Below are positions 28,501 through 36,596 of a DNA stretch of 54,788 nucleotides, piece by piece. The stretch spans positions 1-54,788 of the forward strand of contig NZ_NTHN02000036.1 in assembly GCF_002300555.2 (NCBI RefSeq), written 5' to 3'. The stretch is from Alloyangia mangrovi. GTDB lineage: Bacteria; Pseudomonadota; Alphaproteobacteria; Rhodobacterales; Rhodobacteraceae. The notes beneath the pieces were generated by a model. It worked only from the letters and a program-made list of their open reading frames with translations. It was not told the DNA's origin and did no database searches. Both the position numbers and the translations under genes were made by a program. Each line of letters opens with the position of its first letter. The first letter of the stretch is position 1.

Positions 28501-28810
28501 CACCGTCGACGGGCATGACGAAGACGTCGGACACATTGAACCTGTCCGAGGCGAAGGCAATATGGCTGCTATCGGGAGACCAGACAGGCGCAGTGCTTCT
28601 AAATTGGCGCTCAGTCAGCGGGAAGGCATCGCCGCCTTCGCTTGGGACGATCCAGATTTGGCCGCGGTAAGTGAAAGCAATAGACGCGCCATCTGGCGAA
28701 ACCTGCGCGTCGCGGATCCAATATGGAGAGGCCGCATCGGCCTGGCGTGGTAGGGGAGCGCAGAGCAAACCTGCAGCAGCAACACCAAGAACATATTCGA
28801 AAAAATTCAT
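25598..28810 (-). CDS. exported tricorn-like serine protease (S41 family)
   Basis: 1070 residues. A signal peptide (MNFFEYVLGVAAAGLLCAPL) is followed by WD40-like propeller repeats (SPDGASIAFTYRGQIW, SPDSSHIAFASDR, APDGKRLLYAA...) to about residue 670, a PDZ-like part near 780-850 (GTGAVILAVDGAW), and a C-terminal S41 protease domain. The tricorn catalytic set appears conserved in place: S756-H757 in ELNASHMTARF, S975-D976 in TWNYSDASVF, and a glutamate in FFENREIVPD (about residue 1032). The propeller probably filters unfolded peptides into the active site. The signal peptide makes it periplasmic, unlike archaeal tricorn. Confidence 0.87.
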   Translation of the reverse strand: MNFFEYVLGVAAAGLLCAPLPRQADAASPYWIRDAQVSPDGASIAFTYRGQIWIVPSEGGDAFPLTERQFRSTAPVWSPDSSHIAFASDRFNVSDVFVMPVDGGEITRLTHHSAPETPLAFSADGEEVFFGAARQGTPEADYLDGLSQSVGVLMKVATSGGRARMVLPLPIAQADLSPDGRTLAYVERKTVENFWRKGEISDSTPDIWLYDFESGSHEKLTTYRGVDRSPAFAPDGQSLYWTTEMPQTGTEDPNAAPDTFNVWRMPLDGGVPEQVTSHNTMPVRFASVADNGTLVYTWDTQLWRLDPGAQEPVQVPVNIRQGTLYTGEVYSDLAGQVSEAVTSPDGTEIALIARGEVFVASPETGELRRITDTPQAERSVSYAPDGKRLLYAAEREGDWDIYETKLGDEDTGFLTALAMSERRVIDTQSDALQPAYAPDGRRIAYRDDRNAIRIFDPGTGTSTEILPDSASYFYSVDQFDFEWSPDGKYILTTTGFISTNTEIEMIETTGAHRRYNLSDSGFGDDEAGFSPDGSVVFWVSDRFSQRNLSSEGAMVDVMATWLTADVYLARELGEATAADAGTEPDFDGVPYRTSRITDSPVLPILTRMTADNSGLLLVTLQVTSGMIEAELIDLATGRPRQVFAKPGTGIEQIIASKDASTLFLIKAGSIETVQVASGASTQTPFQLRASFDPVAEMKYIFDHHWRFVQSKFYDPALHGVDWTAMRGAYAKYLPHITHWEDFVTLMNEFQGELNASHMTARFVQDNPGWDSTAELGLYYETDHVGAGVKIAATLPGGPAALAGGPLGTGAVILAVDGAWIGPEDDIYPLLNRMAGRKLRLTVAPADGGATVDVTLRAAPPGSDGELAYHAWVEKRRAMVLELSGGRLGYTHVRRMMDDSYRQVYSDLMGRDRDKEGAIVDTRFNFGGNLHDQLSAFLTGERHSGMVTRNGVDLGTTPYLRWAKPSALLMNTWNYSDASVFPYYYIREGMGPAVGDRVPGTGTAVLRPDQLDTRVVLGVPQLGFRTIEGDFFENREIVPDEVVHTPPEAMLSGRDPQLEAAVAALLRELGE

Positions 28811-28968
28811 CGAGCCACCAAAATTGTGCGCCGTTCAGATTGAGCGTAGCAAGGCCTCACAATTGAGTCACCAAGTCATCCGACCTTTTGAGTATTGAAA
28901 TAGAAGTCCCGATCGCCGTCGTCGGTGAGGCGATCTCGCCGCGCAGCATAAGATGAGGTCAGCAAGAC

Positions 28969-29135
28969 CAGCCGCGCCTCATCTTCCCGGCCCTGTGGTG
29001 GCTTGCGCTGCGTGGAGCGGTGCTGACCGAGCACCCGGCAGGCCCGGCGTTCGGAGATGCCGAGTGTCTTGCACACATGCTCCACGCACTCGCGGCGGCG
29101 CGAAGGGCTCAGAAGTTTCCCTGTGCAGCCTCGGT
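28969..29135 (-). pseudogene. IS3 OrfB fragment, truncated
   Basis: In the -1 frame relative to orfA the sequence reads LLSPSRRRECVEHVCKTLGI and SERRACRVLGQHRSTQRKPP, the usual N terminus of IS3 OrfB. After REDEARL it departs into unrelated sequence and stops at 28876. The DDE domain is absent. Confidence 0.75.
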
Positions 29136-29387
29136 CAGGATCAGCTTCTCGAGCGTCAAGTCGGACACCGCCCGCCGCAGCCTCAGGTTCTCCTTCTCAA
29201 GGTCCTTCAGCCGCGACAACTGAGCCCGGTTCATCCCACCATACTGCTTCCGCCACCGGTAAAAGGTATGCTGCGATATCCCGATCTGGCGCACCGCATC
29301 GGCCATCGACAGGCCCTGGCCGTGCAACACCTCGACTTGGCGCAGCTTGGTGACAATGTCTTCCGGCTTCTCACGCCTTCCAGCCAT
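29109..29387 (-). CDS. IS3-family transposase OrfA
   Basis: A 92-residue HTH protein: KPEDIVTKLRQVEVLHGQG, then the helix-turn-helix MADAVRQIGISQHTFYRWRK and a leucine-zipper-like tail LSRLKDLEKENLRLRRAVSD. This is the DNA-binding OrfA of IS3 elements, which normally makes the transposase by a -1 frameshift into orfB. OrfA itself is intact, but without orfB it cannot transpose; it might still bind the IS end. Confidence 0.85.
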   Translation of the reverse strand: MAGRREKPEDIVTKLRQVEVLHGQGLSMADAVRQIGISQHTFYRWRKQYGGMNRAQLSRLKDLEKENLRLRRAVSDLTLEKLILTEAAQGNF

Positions 29388-29610
29388 TCCGTAGTCCTCC
29401 TGTTCGCCGAAATCCTATCGGATTTCAGGCTTCGTTGGTGGACCATTTCAAAGGGGCTGGCTCAAATTTTTGAAAAAATTCGCAACTCACTATTCTGGTT
29501 TCGAAGAAGTGGCTAATATTGTTTGTGAGATTAAGAAATATCTCGACGTTGGATAGTTTCTTGTCGCGCCATGGCGGCGCCCGGGTGTCTCCCGTAATGT
29601 GAGGAATAAT

Positions 29611-29814
29611 ATGAGCAAGATTCTTACTGTTTGTCAGGTTGCCGAAAGGTGGGGGTGTTCAGTGAATGCTGTTCGAAATGTAGCACAGCAAGGATGCTTG
29701 CGGCATTTCCGTGTCGGGCGTCTTTACAGATTTCGAGAGTCGGAAATTGATCTCTTTGAAAGGGGCGCTGAAGAACATTGGAGGGACAGCATGAAAATTT
29801 CGGGTTCTAAGTAA
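29611..29814 (+). CDS. excisionase-like HTH protein 1
   Basis: A 67-residue protein: KILTVCQVAERWGCSVNAVR, then QQGCLRHFRVGRLYRFRESE, the MerR/excisionase-like winged-helix pattern (helix-turn-helix, then a short wing RVGRLYRF). It probably acts as a recombination directionality factor or repressor for the adjacent integrase. ATG 29611 has GAGG six bases upstream. Base composition is AT-rich compared with the core. Confidence 0.78.
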   Translation: MSKILTVCQVAERWGCSVNAVRNVAQQGCLRHFRVGRLYRFRESEIDLFERGAEEHWRDSMKISGSK

Positions 29815-29832
29815 TATGGCGCAGGCGAACAT

Positions 29833-29997
29833 ATGAAATATGATCAGGGTCTGAGTATCGGTGGTCTGGCGCTCCGTTGGGGCTGCTCGCCGAATACGAT
29901 AAGAAAAATCATCCGCCGAAACGAGCTACGTGCTTTCAGGCTGGGGGAGAGAAATGCCCGCATTTCTCTTTGTGAGATTGAGGAGTTCGAGAAATGA
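29833..29997 (+). CDS. excisionase-like HTH protein 2
   Basis: A 54-residue protein beginning MKYDQGLSIGGLALRWGCSP, followed by NTIRKIIRRNELRAFRLGER. It has the same excisionase fold pattern as the preceding gene (compare VAERWGCSVNAVRN with LALRWGCSPNTIRK), so the two look like diverged paralogues. Its TGA overlaps the ATG of the integrase (ATGA), indicating coupled translation, which fits a directionality factor. Confidence 0.72.
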   Translation: MKYDQGLSIGGLALRWGCSPNTIRKIIRRNELRAFRLGERNARISLCEIEEFEK

Positions 29998-31082
29998 TTT
30001 CCACCCACTACGAGGTTGGCAGGCTCAAGGGACGCTACGTAGTAACGTGGTATGAGACGCAAAGGGAGGGGGCGCCCAAGAAGCGCCGCCGATTCCGCTT
30101 GAATGCGACGCGTCGACAGGACGCGCTCTTGGAGGCAAAAAGGCTCTACGAAAGTAGAGTAAGAGATAACAGTCAATCCGCAAGCTTCAATGCGCTTTGG
30201 GATATGTATAGTGACTACCTAAAGGGAAGGCCTACCGAGAAGGATTTGGAGAACTCGGGAAAATGCGTTAAGCCATTTTTCCAGAATTACGGGCCAATGG
30301 AGATAGATAATATTGCAGTCGAAGGGTATCTTAAGGAGAGAAAGGAGAGGTTTCATGAACGGTTCGGAAGGGCTCCTTCCAGGGCTACATTGTACAAAGA
30401 TGTCAATCTCATAAAGTCAGTACTTAACTGGGCGCACAAGGAGCTCAGAGCGATACCGGAACCCCGCTACATCAGGCTCCCAGAGAAAGCTGAACCTAAA
30501 GATAGGTATCTCGATTTAAACGAGATCGACGCATTGCTGAAGAGCGCAAGGAAAATTCCACATATCTACGTCGCGATTGCGCTGATGCTCGGTACTGCAG
30601 GGCGAGTGGGCGCTATCTTGGAGCTAACTTGGGATAGTGTGAATTTCGAGACTCGGACGATCGACCTTCGGGTTGATTTGGAAAACAAGAAGCCTCGGGC
30701 GAAGGTGCCGATGAATGATGGTTTGTGCAATATTTTAATGCAATGGCGGAGCACGGCAACTACAAGGTACGTAGTTGAGTTTCGTGGCAAACGCCTTGGC
30801 AGTATCAAGAAAGGTTTCGCTTCGGTTGTGCGCGATGCAAAGTTGAATGATGTCTCGCCACATATCATGCGGCACACGGCTGCCGTTCATATGGTCGTAA
30901 ATGGATCTTCTATGGAGAAAGTTTCTTCATACCTTGGTCACAGTAGTTTATCTGTTACGCGAAAGGTTTATGCGCGTCACCGTCCTGACCATCTCAGGGA
31001 AGAGGCTGAAAAGCTTGATTTCTTTGATGGAGATTTTGCGCCTCTGGATTTCTCGGATTTCGATAGAATAACCGAAAATTAA
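29994..31082 (+). CDS. tyrosine-family site-specific integrase
   Basis: 362 residues. The N-terminal arm-binding and core-binding regions precede a catalytic domain with Arg204 (LGTAGRVGAILELTW), His290 and Arg293 (SPHIMRHTAAVHM), His316 (SSYLGHSSLSVT) and nucleophile Tyr326 (RKVYARH). All catalytic residues expected of a phage-type integrase are present. It lies 1.4 kb from the right att repeat and should recombine the tRNA-Thr 3' end. It is translationally coupled to the small HTH gene. The AT-rich codon use supports foreign origin. Confidence 0.93.
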   Translation: MISTHYEVGRLKGRYVVTWYETQREGAPKKRRRFRLNATRRQDALLEAKRLYESRVRDNSQSASFNALWDMYSDYLKGRPTEKDLENSGKCVKPFFQNYGPMEIDNIAVEGYLKERKERFHERFGRAPSRATLYKDVNLIKSVLNWAHKELRAIPEPRYIRLPEKAEPKDRYLDLNEIDALLKSARKIPHIYVAIALMLGTAGRVGAILELTWDSVNFETRTIDLRVDLENKKPRAKVPMNDGLCNILMQWRSTATTRYVVEFRGKRLGSIKKGFASVVRDAKLNDVSPHIMRHTAAVHMVVNGSSMEKVSSYLGHSSLSVTRKVYARHRPDHLREEAEKLDFFDGDFAPLDFSDFDRITEN

Positions 31083-31944
31083 GGCCTGGAATTATCCTAC
31101 TTCATCTTGGGAAGTATCTCTGGGTCGCTCTGAGCTCTATCACTGCAATGATTGAGTTCTGCTTAGAATTTGGAATATGCCTGTGCGAGTCGCCTTTGAT
31201 TCTGGAGCGCCCAGTAAGGCAGAAGACGTCGGGTGAGTGGGCTCTTTCGAGGGGTCCACTCACAGAGTGACGAGTTCATGGTTCTACGCTGAAGTTCAAG
31301 GCTCTCTGAGAGTTTGGCGCCAAGTCTGTTTTTCATAGCCCATAATAACGGTACGTTTCCGATTTCCCTCGTGATTGGTTGCCAAGGATTTTCGGGACGC
31401 GTCCATTTGTGTGTTCCTCCGGGGAGGTAGGCAAGATACGCGGTGCGAGGTCCGCCGTCGGGTTATGCGGACGCCGCTGGACTGAGAAGCCATCACAATC
31501 GGCCCACATCGGAGGGCATGTTTGCGAGGGTGCTGGAAGAAGAGGAACCAGCCGAAGGATAGGGTGAAGTCTGAATGGGACCACGATCCTAACGACCCAC
31601 CAGATAACAGCATGCCGACCATATCCTGCCCTGACCAGTCAACTGCTAATCCCGAACCGATGCGCCGCTCTACACGCCGCAACCGCATGCCGAAGTCGAT
31701 TTCCACGGGGAGCTACGCTCCAACGCGTGACATTCTTCTATGACCGATCCCGATGCTCGGCTGATTAAAAAAATCGCCCGGCACTGGGGTTGGGCTGTGC
31801 TTCAAGGGGTATAGCCTGATGTAGCACCGCTCCGGCCGGGTCTTCCTGGCTGACTCTTCGCGAGCTAACACCTGCGCGGAATGGCGAGCTACTGTCGACA
31901 TCCTTCATCGCTATTCGCCAGTATCGACACGTTGTCTGACACCC
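31083..31944. other. degenerate region between integrase and right end
   Basis: About 860 bases. Several overlapping short frames are visible on both strands but none has a convincing start or recognisable product. Nothing else was seen. Confidence 0.4.
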
Positions 31945-32150
31945 GCACCGGACCGCGACTTTAACAGCGCGAGCTTCGTCGCCGAGATGCGCCAGATGGT
32001 GGTCACCCCACATGTCGCTCAGAGGTCGCGGCATTCGGCAATCTACGGCAGAACTACCAGGTTCCCCGGGGCTACGCGTAATCGGAGCAAGGCCGGAAGA
32101 AGATCGAAGGTCTTTTGGCTGAGGCAAAGCCGTCGGTGAAATGAATTCGA
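31945..32150 (+). pseudogene. IS5/IS1182-type transposase fragment
   Basis: One frame reads DRDFNSASFVAEMRQMVVTP, then HVAQRSRHSAIYGRTTRFPG. This resembles the conserved C-terminal block (FVADMR..NVTPHVAQ...RRSAIDGRTTRHPGY) of IS1182/IS5-like DDE transposases. It has no start, lacks the downstream FGW block in frame and ends at a stop near 32150. It is a decayed C-terminal scrap. Confidence 0.65.
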
Positions 32151-32466
32151 TGCTTAGGGTTAAGTGGACCAGTTAGATCGAGAGGGCTGAACGCTCGCAC
32201 ATGAAAGCATTTGGTTCCGCCATTGCTGGTCACAAATTTCTATGAATTCTTCAATCGTTTCTATTTCAAATTCGGCGAAATTCCCCACGAGAACGACTGA
32301 ACTGTGTATGTCATGAGTATTGTCTGTCTGTCTTCTGGCGCCTGATCAATCATGCGCTCTTGGTTCGGTGAACCAATTTAGGTGCGTTGAAGTGTTTTAT
32401 ATGAGCGAAATTGATGTTGGAACCCCTTCGTGGGGGCTTAAAAGCCCTTATAGATCGGAAAAGCAC

Positions 32467-32515
32467 CTGATTTGTAATCAGTAGGTCCGCGGTTCGAGTC
32501 CGTGTGGGGGCACCA
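32467..32515 (+). repeat. right attachment site (tRNA-Thr 3' end duplicate)
   Basis: 49 bases identical to 3907-3955, covering the anticodon arm to CCA. The upstream half does not form the acceptor and D arms (it reads TTATAGATCGGAAAAGCAC), so this is not a functional tRNA. It is the outer island boundary. Confidence 0.9.
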
Positions 32516-32659
32516 GTCTCAAAACAAATCATTGGTTTCGCAGCAAGTTTTCGAAGTTTCCTGAAGCCTGGGGACATGTCGGAAACCATTTTTCCTGTCT
32601 CGGCCATTGTGATGCCCGGGATGTGTGTTGGCCGCCCCCGACGCGCCCGACGGTTGACC

Positions 32660-33706
32660 CTACCCGCCAATCACCAACGCATCCGAAGGATTGAGCGCCA
32701 GCGAGACGGTCTCGCCCACCTTGGGGGGAGCCTGCCGTGTGGTGTTGAAAAGATCGACCGCCAGCGGCTGCCCGCCCAGGTCGATGCGCAGCCGGATGAC
32801 CGAGCCGAGGAAGTCGAGCTCGGTGATCGTCCCGGTCAGCGCCGCTTCGCCCGGATGCGCGCCGAGGCGCAGCATCTCGGGGCGCAGGCCAAGCAGCGCT
32901 TCACCCGGCGGGATCGCGCGGCCCAGCGTCATCTCGTTCCCGCCCAGTTTCACCCGGCCGATGGAGGGGTCGAGCACCTTGGCGTCGAGCGTGTTCAGCG
33001 TGCCGACGAATCCCGCGACGAAACGGGTGGCGGGCGTGTTGTAGATCTCGAAGGGGGTTCCCACCTGCTCGGCCACGCCCTGGTGCATCACCACGATGCG
33101 GTCGGACATCGAGAGCGCCTCTTCCTGGTCATGGGTGACGAAGATGGTGGTGATGCCAAGCTCGCGCTGGATCGCCCGGATCTCGTTGCGCAGGCTGACC
33201 CGCACCTTGGCGTCGAGCGCCGAGAGCGGCTCGTCGAGCAGCAGCACCTGCGGCTTGGGGGCCAGCGCCCGAGCCAGCGCCACGCGCTGTTGCTGCCCGC
33301 CCGAGAGCTGGAACGGATAGCGATCCCCCAGCTCGGGCAGGCCGATCAGCGCCAGCATCTCCTCGACACGGGCGGCGATCTCGCGCGCGGGCACGCCCTT
33401 GACCCGCAGGCCAAAGCCGACGTTCTGCGCCACGGTAAGGTTGGGGAAGAGCGCGTAGGCCTGGAACACCATGCCGATGTTGCGCTGGTTGGGGCGCAGG
33501 CTCGAGACCTCGCGCCCCTCGATCGTGATATTGCCGGCGCTCGGGGTCTCGAAGCCCGCGACCATGCGCAGCACGGTGGTCTTGCCGCAGCCCGAAGGGC
33601 CGAGCAGCGAGATGAACTCGCCCTTCTCGACGTCTAGATTGAAGTTTTTCACGACGCGGGTGACGCCGAAGCTCTTTTCCAGGTGGGAAATCGTCAGGAA
33701 GCTCAT
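32660..33706 (-). CDS. ABC transporter ATP-binding protein (PotA/FbpC type)
   Basis: A 348-residue ATPase. Walker A is GPSGCGKTT (36-44), the Q-loop region MVFQAYALFPNL, the signature LSGGQQQRVALA, Walker B VLLLDEPLSALDA, and the H-loop VTHDQEEAL. A C-terminal TOBE-type domain (ALLGLRPEMLRLG; TELDFLGSVIRLRIDLGG) is typical of polyamine/iron/sulfate importers. It is the last gene of a four-gene minus-strand operon (binding protein, two permeases, ATPase) and overlaps the permease upstream by four bases. Substrate is not determined. Confidence 0.92.
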   Translation of the reverse strand: MSFLTISHLEKSFGVTRVVKNFNLDVEKGEFISLLGPSGCGKTTVLRMVAGFETPSAGNITIEGREVSSLRPNQRNIGMVFQAYALFPNLTVAQNVGFGLRVKGVPAREIAARVEEMLALIGLPELGDRYPFQLSGGQQQRVALARALAPKPQVLLLDEPLSALDAKVRVSLRNEIRAIQRELGITTIFVTHDQEEALSMSDRIVVMHQGVAEQVGTPFEIYNTPATRFVAGFVGTLNTLDAKVLDPSIGRVKLGGNEMTLGRAIPPGEALLGLRPEMLRLGAHPGEAALTGTITELDFLGSVIRLRIDLGGQPLAVDLFNTTRQAPPKVGETVSLALNPSDALVIGG

Positions 33707-34485
33707 CGGCCCGCCTTGTCGTGCTTGGTGAATCTGGTGACCAGCTGGATCAGCCCCATGCAGGCCCAGGTGATGATGAAGGCGATGGTGGCGAGCGCGA
33801 AGGGCTCGTAGGCCTTGTTGGCTCCCATCAGCTGCAGGTAGGGCCCGAAGGCGGGACGGTTGAGCAGCGCCGCCATGGTGAACTCGCCCATGACGATGGC
33901 GAAGGTCACGAAGGAGCCCGAGAGCACGGCGACCAGCACGTTGGGCAGGATCAGCCGGGTGATGATGGTGACCCAGCCCGCGCCGAGGCTCTGCGCCGCC
34001 TCGGTCAGCGTGGCGACGTCGATGGTGCGCAGCCCGGTGTCCACCGCGCGGTACATGTAGGGCAGCGACAGCATGGCGTAGCCGAACATCAGCAAGAGGT
34101 TCGTGCCGAAGATCGTGCCGGTGAGGGGCAGCCAGCTGGAGGTGTTGTAGAGCCGGATGTAGCCGAAGACGGTGACGATGGCCGGGATGACCAGCGGCAG
34201 CAGGGTGACGAACTCGACCAGCGGCCGCAGGCGCGGCAGCTTCAGCCGCACCCAGAAGGCGGTCGGCACCACCAGCAGGATGCCGAAGACGATGGTCAGC
34301 AGGGCCATCACCACCGAGTAGGAGAAGGTCTCGCGGAACTGCGGGTCGGCCAGCACGGCGGCATAGGCGTCGAAGCTGTATTCGCCCCGGCGCATCGACA
34401 GCGAGAATTCGACCATGCCGACCAGCGGCAGGATGAAATAGGTCAGGCCCAGCAGAAGCACGGCCCAGGACGCGGCCCTGGTCAT
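33703..34485 (-). CDS. ABC transporter permease 2 (PotC-like)
   Basis: A 260-residue inner-membrane permease with about six helices. The ATPase-docking loop reads LTEAAQSLGAGWVTIITRLI. It starts at an ATG that overlaps the stop of permease 1, and its stop overlaps the ATPase start, so the three are coupled. An open frame extends far upstream in the same register, but that DNA belongs to permease 1 in another frame. PotC/YdcV-like by position and pattern. Confidence 0.9.
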   Translation of the reverse strand: MTRAASWAVLLLGLTYFILPLVGMVEFSLSMRRGEYSFDAYAAVLADPQFRETFSYSVVMALLTIVFGILLVVPTAFWVRLKLPRLRPLVEFVTLLPLVIPAIVTVFGYIRLYNTSSWLPLTGTIFGTNLLLMFGYAMLSLPYMYRAVDTGLRTIDVATLTEAAQSLGAGWVTIITRLILPNVLVAVLSGSFVTFAIVMGEFTMAALLNRPAFGPYLQLMGANKAYEPFALATIAFIITWACMGLIQLVTRFTKHDKAGR

Positions 34486-35378
34486 TTCAGCCACCTCTCG
34501 GAGCGGATGCGCAGCACGATGTAGACGACGTTGGCGAGGCCCGTGACGAGGATCATTCCGAAGGCCATGGCATAGCCGAGGTGCGGATTGCCCAGCACGT
34601 CGCCGCGGATCTGCGCGAAAAGCATGATCGGCACGATGTTGAGCGAGCTGCCGGTGAGCGCGATGGCGGTCGCCACGGCGCCGAAGGCGTTTGCAAAGAG
34701 CAGCGCGAAGGTGCCGAGGATGGTCGGAAAGAGGATCGGCAGCGCCACGATCCGCCAGTATTGCGCGCCGCTGGCGCCGAGGCAGGAGGCCGCCTCGCGC
34801 CATTCGCGCTTCAGCCCGTCCAGAGCCGGCGTGATGATCAGGATCATCAGCGGGATCTGGAAGAACAGGTAAGTGATCGTCAGCCCCCAGAAGCTGAGGA
34901 TGTTGAACCCCATGACCCGCAGGTTGATGCCGAACTCGGTGCGCAGGAAGACGGTCACCAGACCCAGTGGTCCGAGCGTCGCCAGGAAGGCGAAGGCCAG
35001 GGGCACCCCGGCAAAGTTGGAGGCGACCCCCGAGAAGGTCATCAGCGGCGAGCGGATGCCCCGCGGCAGCCCGCCCAGCACCATGGCCGCCGCCATCAGG
35101 AAGCCGATGAGGCAGCCGAAGGCCGAGGAGGCGACGGAGATCTTGATCGAGATCCAGTAGGACGAGAGGATCGAGGGGGTGAAGAGCCCGGCGATGTTCT
35201 CGAAGGTGAAAGAGCCGTCGGCGCGCTGGAAGGCCCCGAGGACGATCTTCATCGTCGGCATCACCAGGAACAACAGGATGAACACTGCGAAGGGCAGCAG
35301 GCCCAGCCATGTCAGGCTCGGGCGCCAGCGGCGCTTCGGCGGAGGGGAAGTCACATCAGTCACACAGGGTCCGGACAT
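34482..35378 (-). CDS. ABC transporter permease 1 (PotB-like)
   Basis: A 298-residue permease starting MSGPCVTDVTSPPPKRRWRP, with a first helix LTWLGLLPFAVFILLFLVM and docking loop REAASCLGASGAQYWRIVAL. ATG 35378 is chosen because upstream in-frame sequence is not membrane-like; a longer start is possible. It lies 114 bases after the binding-protein stop and overlaps permease 2. It forms the channel heterodimer with permease 2. Confidence 0.88.
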   Translation of the reverse strand: MSGPCVTDVTSPPPKRRWRPSLTWLGLLPFAVFILLFLVMPTMKIVLGAFQRADGSFTFENIAGLFTPSILSSYWISIKISVASSAFGCLIGFLMAAAMVLGGLPRGIRSPLMTFSGVASNFAGVPLAFAFLATLGPLGLVTVFLRTEFGINLRVMGFNILSFWGLTITYLFFQIPLMILIITPALDGLKREWREAASCLGASGAQYWRIVALPILFPTILGTFALLFANAFGAVATAIALTGSSLNIVPIMLFAQIRGDVLGNPHLGYAMAFGMILVTGLANVVYIVLRIRSERWLK

Positions 35379-35492
35379 GGGCAGAACATGGGCAGAACAG
35401 GATACGCCGATCCCGCCCCGGATCACCTGACGCGACCGGGACGGGAAAGGGGCCCCCGGGGGAAACATCCGCGGGCCCCGTGACGTTAGGGT

Positions 35493-36596
35493 TTACTGGA
35501 CGTTGGCGCCCACGACGGCATCCCAGCCGCCGACAACCGCTTCCTTGTTGCCCGCCTGCTCGTCGAGCGTCGGGAAGTAGGCGGCCTCGTAGCTTTCCGC
35601 CGGCGGCAGCGCCTCGAGCAGCTCCGCCGGGATCTTGTCGGCGGCGGCCATGGCGTTGAAGCGCGCCGGGTGGCAGTAGCCCTTGAGCCAGAGGCTCTGG
35701 CCCTCGTCGGAGTAGAGATACTCCATCCAGAGCTTGGCGGCGTTGGGGTGGGGCGCATGGGCCGAGATGCCCTGCACGTAGACGCCGGCAAGAACGCCCG
35801 ACTTCGGCACCACAACGTCGACCGGCGGGTTGCCGTTCAGCGTGTCGCGGGCAGCGAGGGCGTTGTAATCCCACATGATGGTGATCGGGGTCGCGCCCTG
35901 CGCCAGCGTGCCGGCCTTGCCGATCACCGGCACGAAGTTGCCCGCCTCGTTCATCTTCTTGAAGAACTCTAGACCCTTGGCGCCAGCATCCTTGCCGGCG
36001 GCACCGCCCTCGGCCATGCCCGCAGCGAGCACCGCGAGGATTGCTTGGTTCGAGGCGCGCGGGTCACCCGCCAGCGCCACCGAGCCGGCGTATTCCGGCT
36101 TCAGCAGGTCCGACCAGTCCTCGGGGGTGGTGTCGATCAGGTCCTTGTTCACCATGAAGGACATCACGCCGTAATAATCGCCGTACCAGTAGCCTTCCTC
36201 GTCCTTGACCGCGTCGGGGATCTCGTCCCAGGTCGAGACCTTGTAGGGCTGCAGCAGGCCTTCTTCCTTGGCCTGCGGGCCGAAGGAGAGACCCACGTCC
36301 AGAACGTCGGGCGCCTGCGGGCCGGTGTTGCCCTTGTTGGCGCGGACGGCCTCCAGCTCGTCGGCCGAACCGGCATCGGGGTTCAACTCGTTGACCTCGA
36401 TCTCGGGGTATTTCGCCTTGAAGCCGGCGATCACGTCGCCGTAGCCGCACCAGCTGTGCGGCAGGGCGATGGTGGTCAGCATGCCCTCTTCCCTTGCCGC
36501 CGCTTCGAGCGCGGCCATGTCCTGAGCCTGCACCATCGAGGTGGTGGCCATCAGCGCTGCGACACCCGCGAGCCAAATCTTTGTATTCGCTTTCAC
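35493..36596 (-). CDS. ABC transporter periplasmic binding protein (polyamine/iron family)
   Basis: A 367-residue exported protein. The signal peptide is VKANTKIWLAGVAALMATTS...VQAQD from a GTG start with GGGAGA upstream. The mature protein has type II periplasmic-binding features: LTTIALPHSWCGYGDVIAGF, GYWYGDYYGVMSFMVNKDLI, then TPITIMWDYNALAARDTLNG. The family covers putrescine/spermidine, ferric-iron and aminoethylphosphonate binders; I cannot separate these by eye. It heads the operon, and a 475-base non-coding region upstream should hold the promoter. Confidence 0.88.
   Translation of the reverse strand: MKANTKIWLAGVAALMATTSMVQAQDMAALEAAAREEGMLTTIALPHSWCGYGDVIAGFKAKYPEIEVNELNPDAGSADELEAVRANKGNTGPQAPDVLDVGLSFGPQAKEEGLLQPYKVSTWDEIPDAVKDEEGYWYGDYYGVMSFMVNKDLIDTTPEDWSDLLKPEYAGSVALAGDPRASNQAILAVLAAGMAEGGAAGKDAGAKGLEFFKKMNEAGNFVPVIGKAGTLAQGATPITIMWDYNALAARDTLNGNPPVDVVVPKSGVLAGVYVQGISAHAPHPNAAKLWMEYLYSDEGQSLWLKGYCHPARFNAMAAADKIPAELLEALPPAESYEAAYFPTLDEQAGNKEAVVGGWDAVVGANVQ

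Larger units (their letters stand above)
28969..29463 (-). mobile_element. IS3-family element remnant (5' part only)
   Basis: Contains a complete orfA and the first part of orfB on the minus strand. A likely left end TGAGCCAGCCCC is at 29452-29463. Similarity stops at about 28969, after the orfB residues GREDEARL. The remaining two thirds of the element, including the DDE catalytic domain and the other end, are missing. Confidence 0.75.
3907..32515. mobile_element. tRNA-Thr-integrated genomic island, about 28.6 kb
   Basis: Bounded by an exact 49-bp direct repeat of the tRNA-Thr 3' end (3907-3955 and 32467-32515). A tyrosine integrase (29994-31082) and two excisionase-like HTH genes lie close to the right end. 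The cargo is a type II CBASS operon, a copper-handling cluster and a set of exported hydrolases. Three different IS remnants (IS91, IS3, IS1182 types) lie inside. The integrase end and the CBASS segment are visibly more AT-rich than the flanking core. I recognised no relaxase, type IV secretion or phage structural genes, so mobility would depend on its own integrase plus a helper. The intact tRNA is kept at the left end. Confidence 0.88.

Noticed and set aside
31296-31706. Possible 136-residue minus-strand gene near the island's right end
   Set aside because: No ribosome site, no recognisable domain, and several competing frames of equal quality in a degenerate stretch.
32467-32515. Second tRNA-Thr gene
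   Set aside because: Only the anticodon and T arms plus the 3' end are present. The upstream bases form no acceptor or D arm, so it is the att duplicate.
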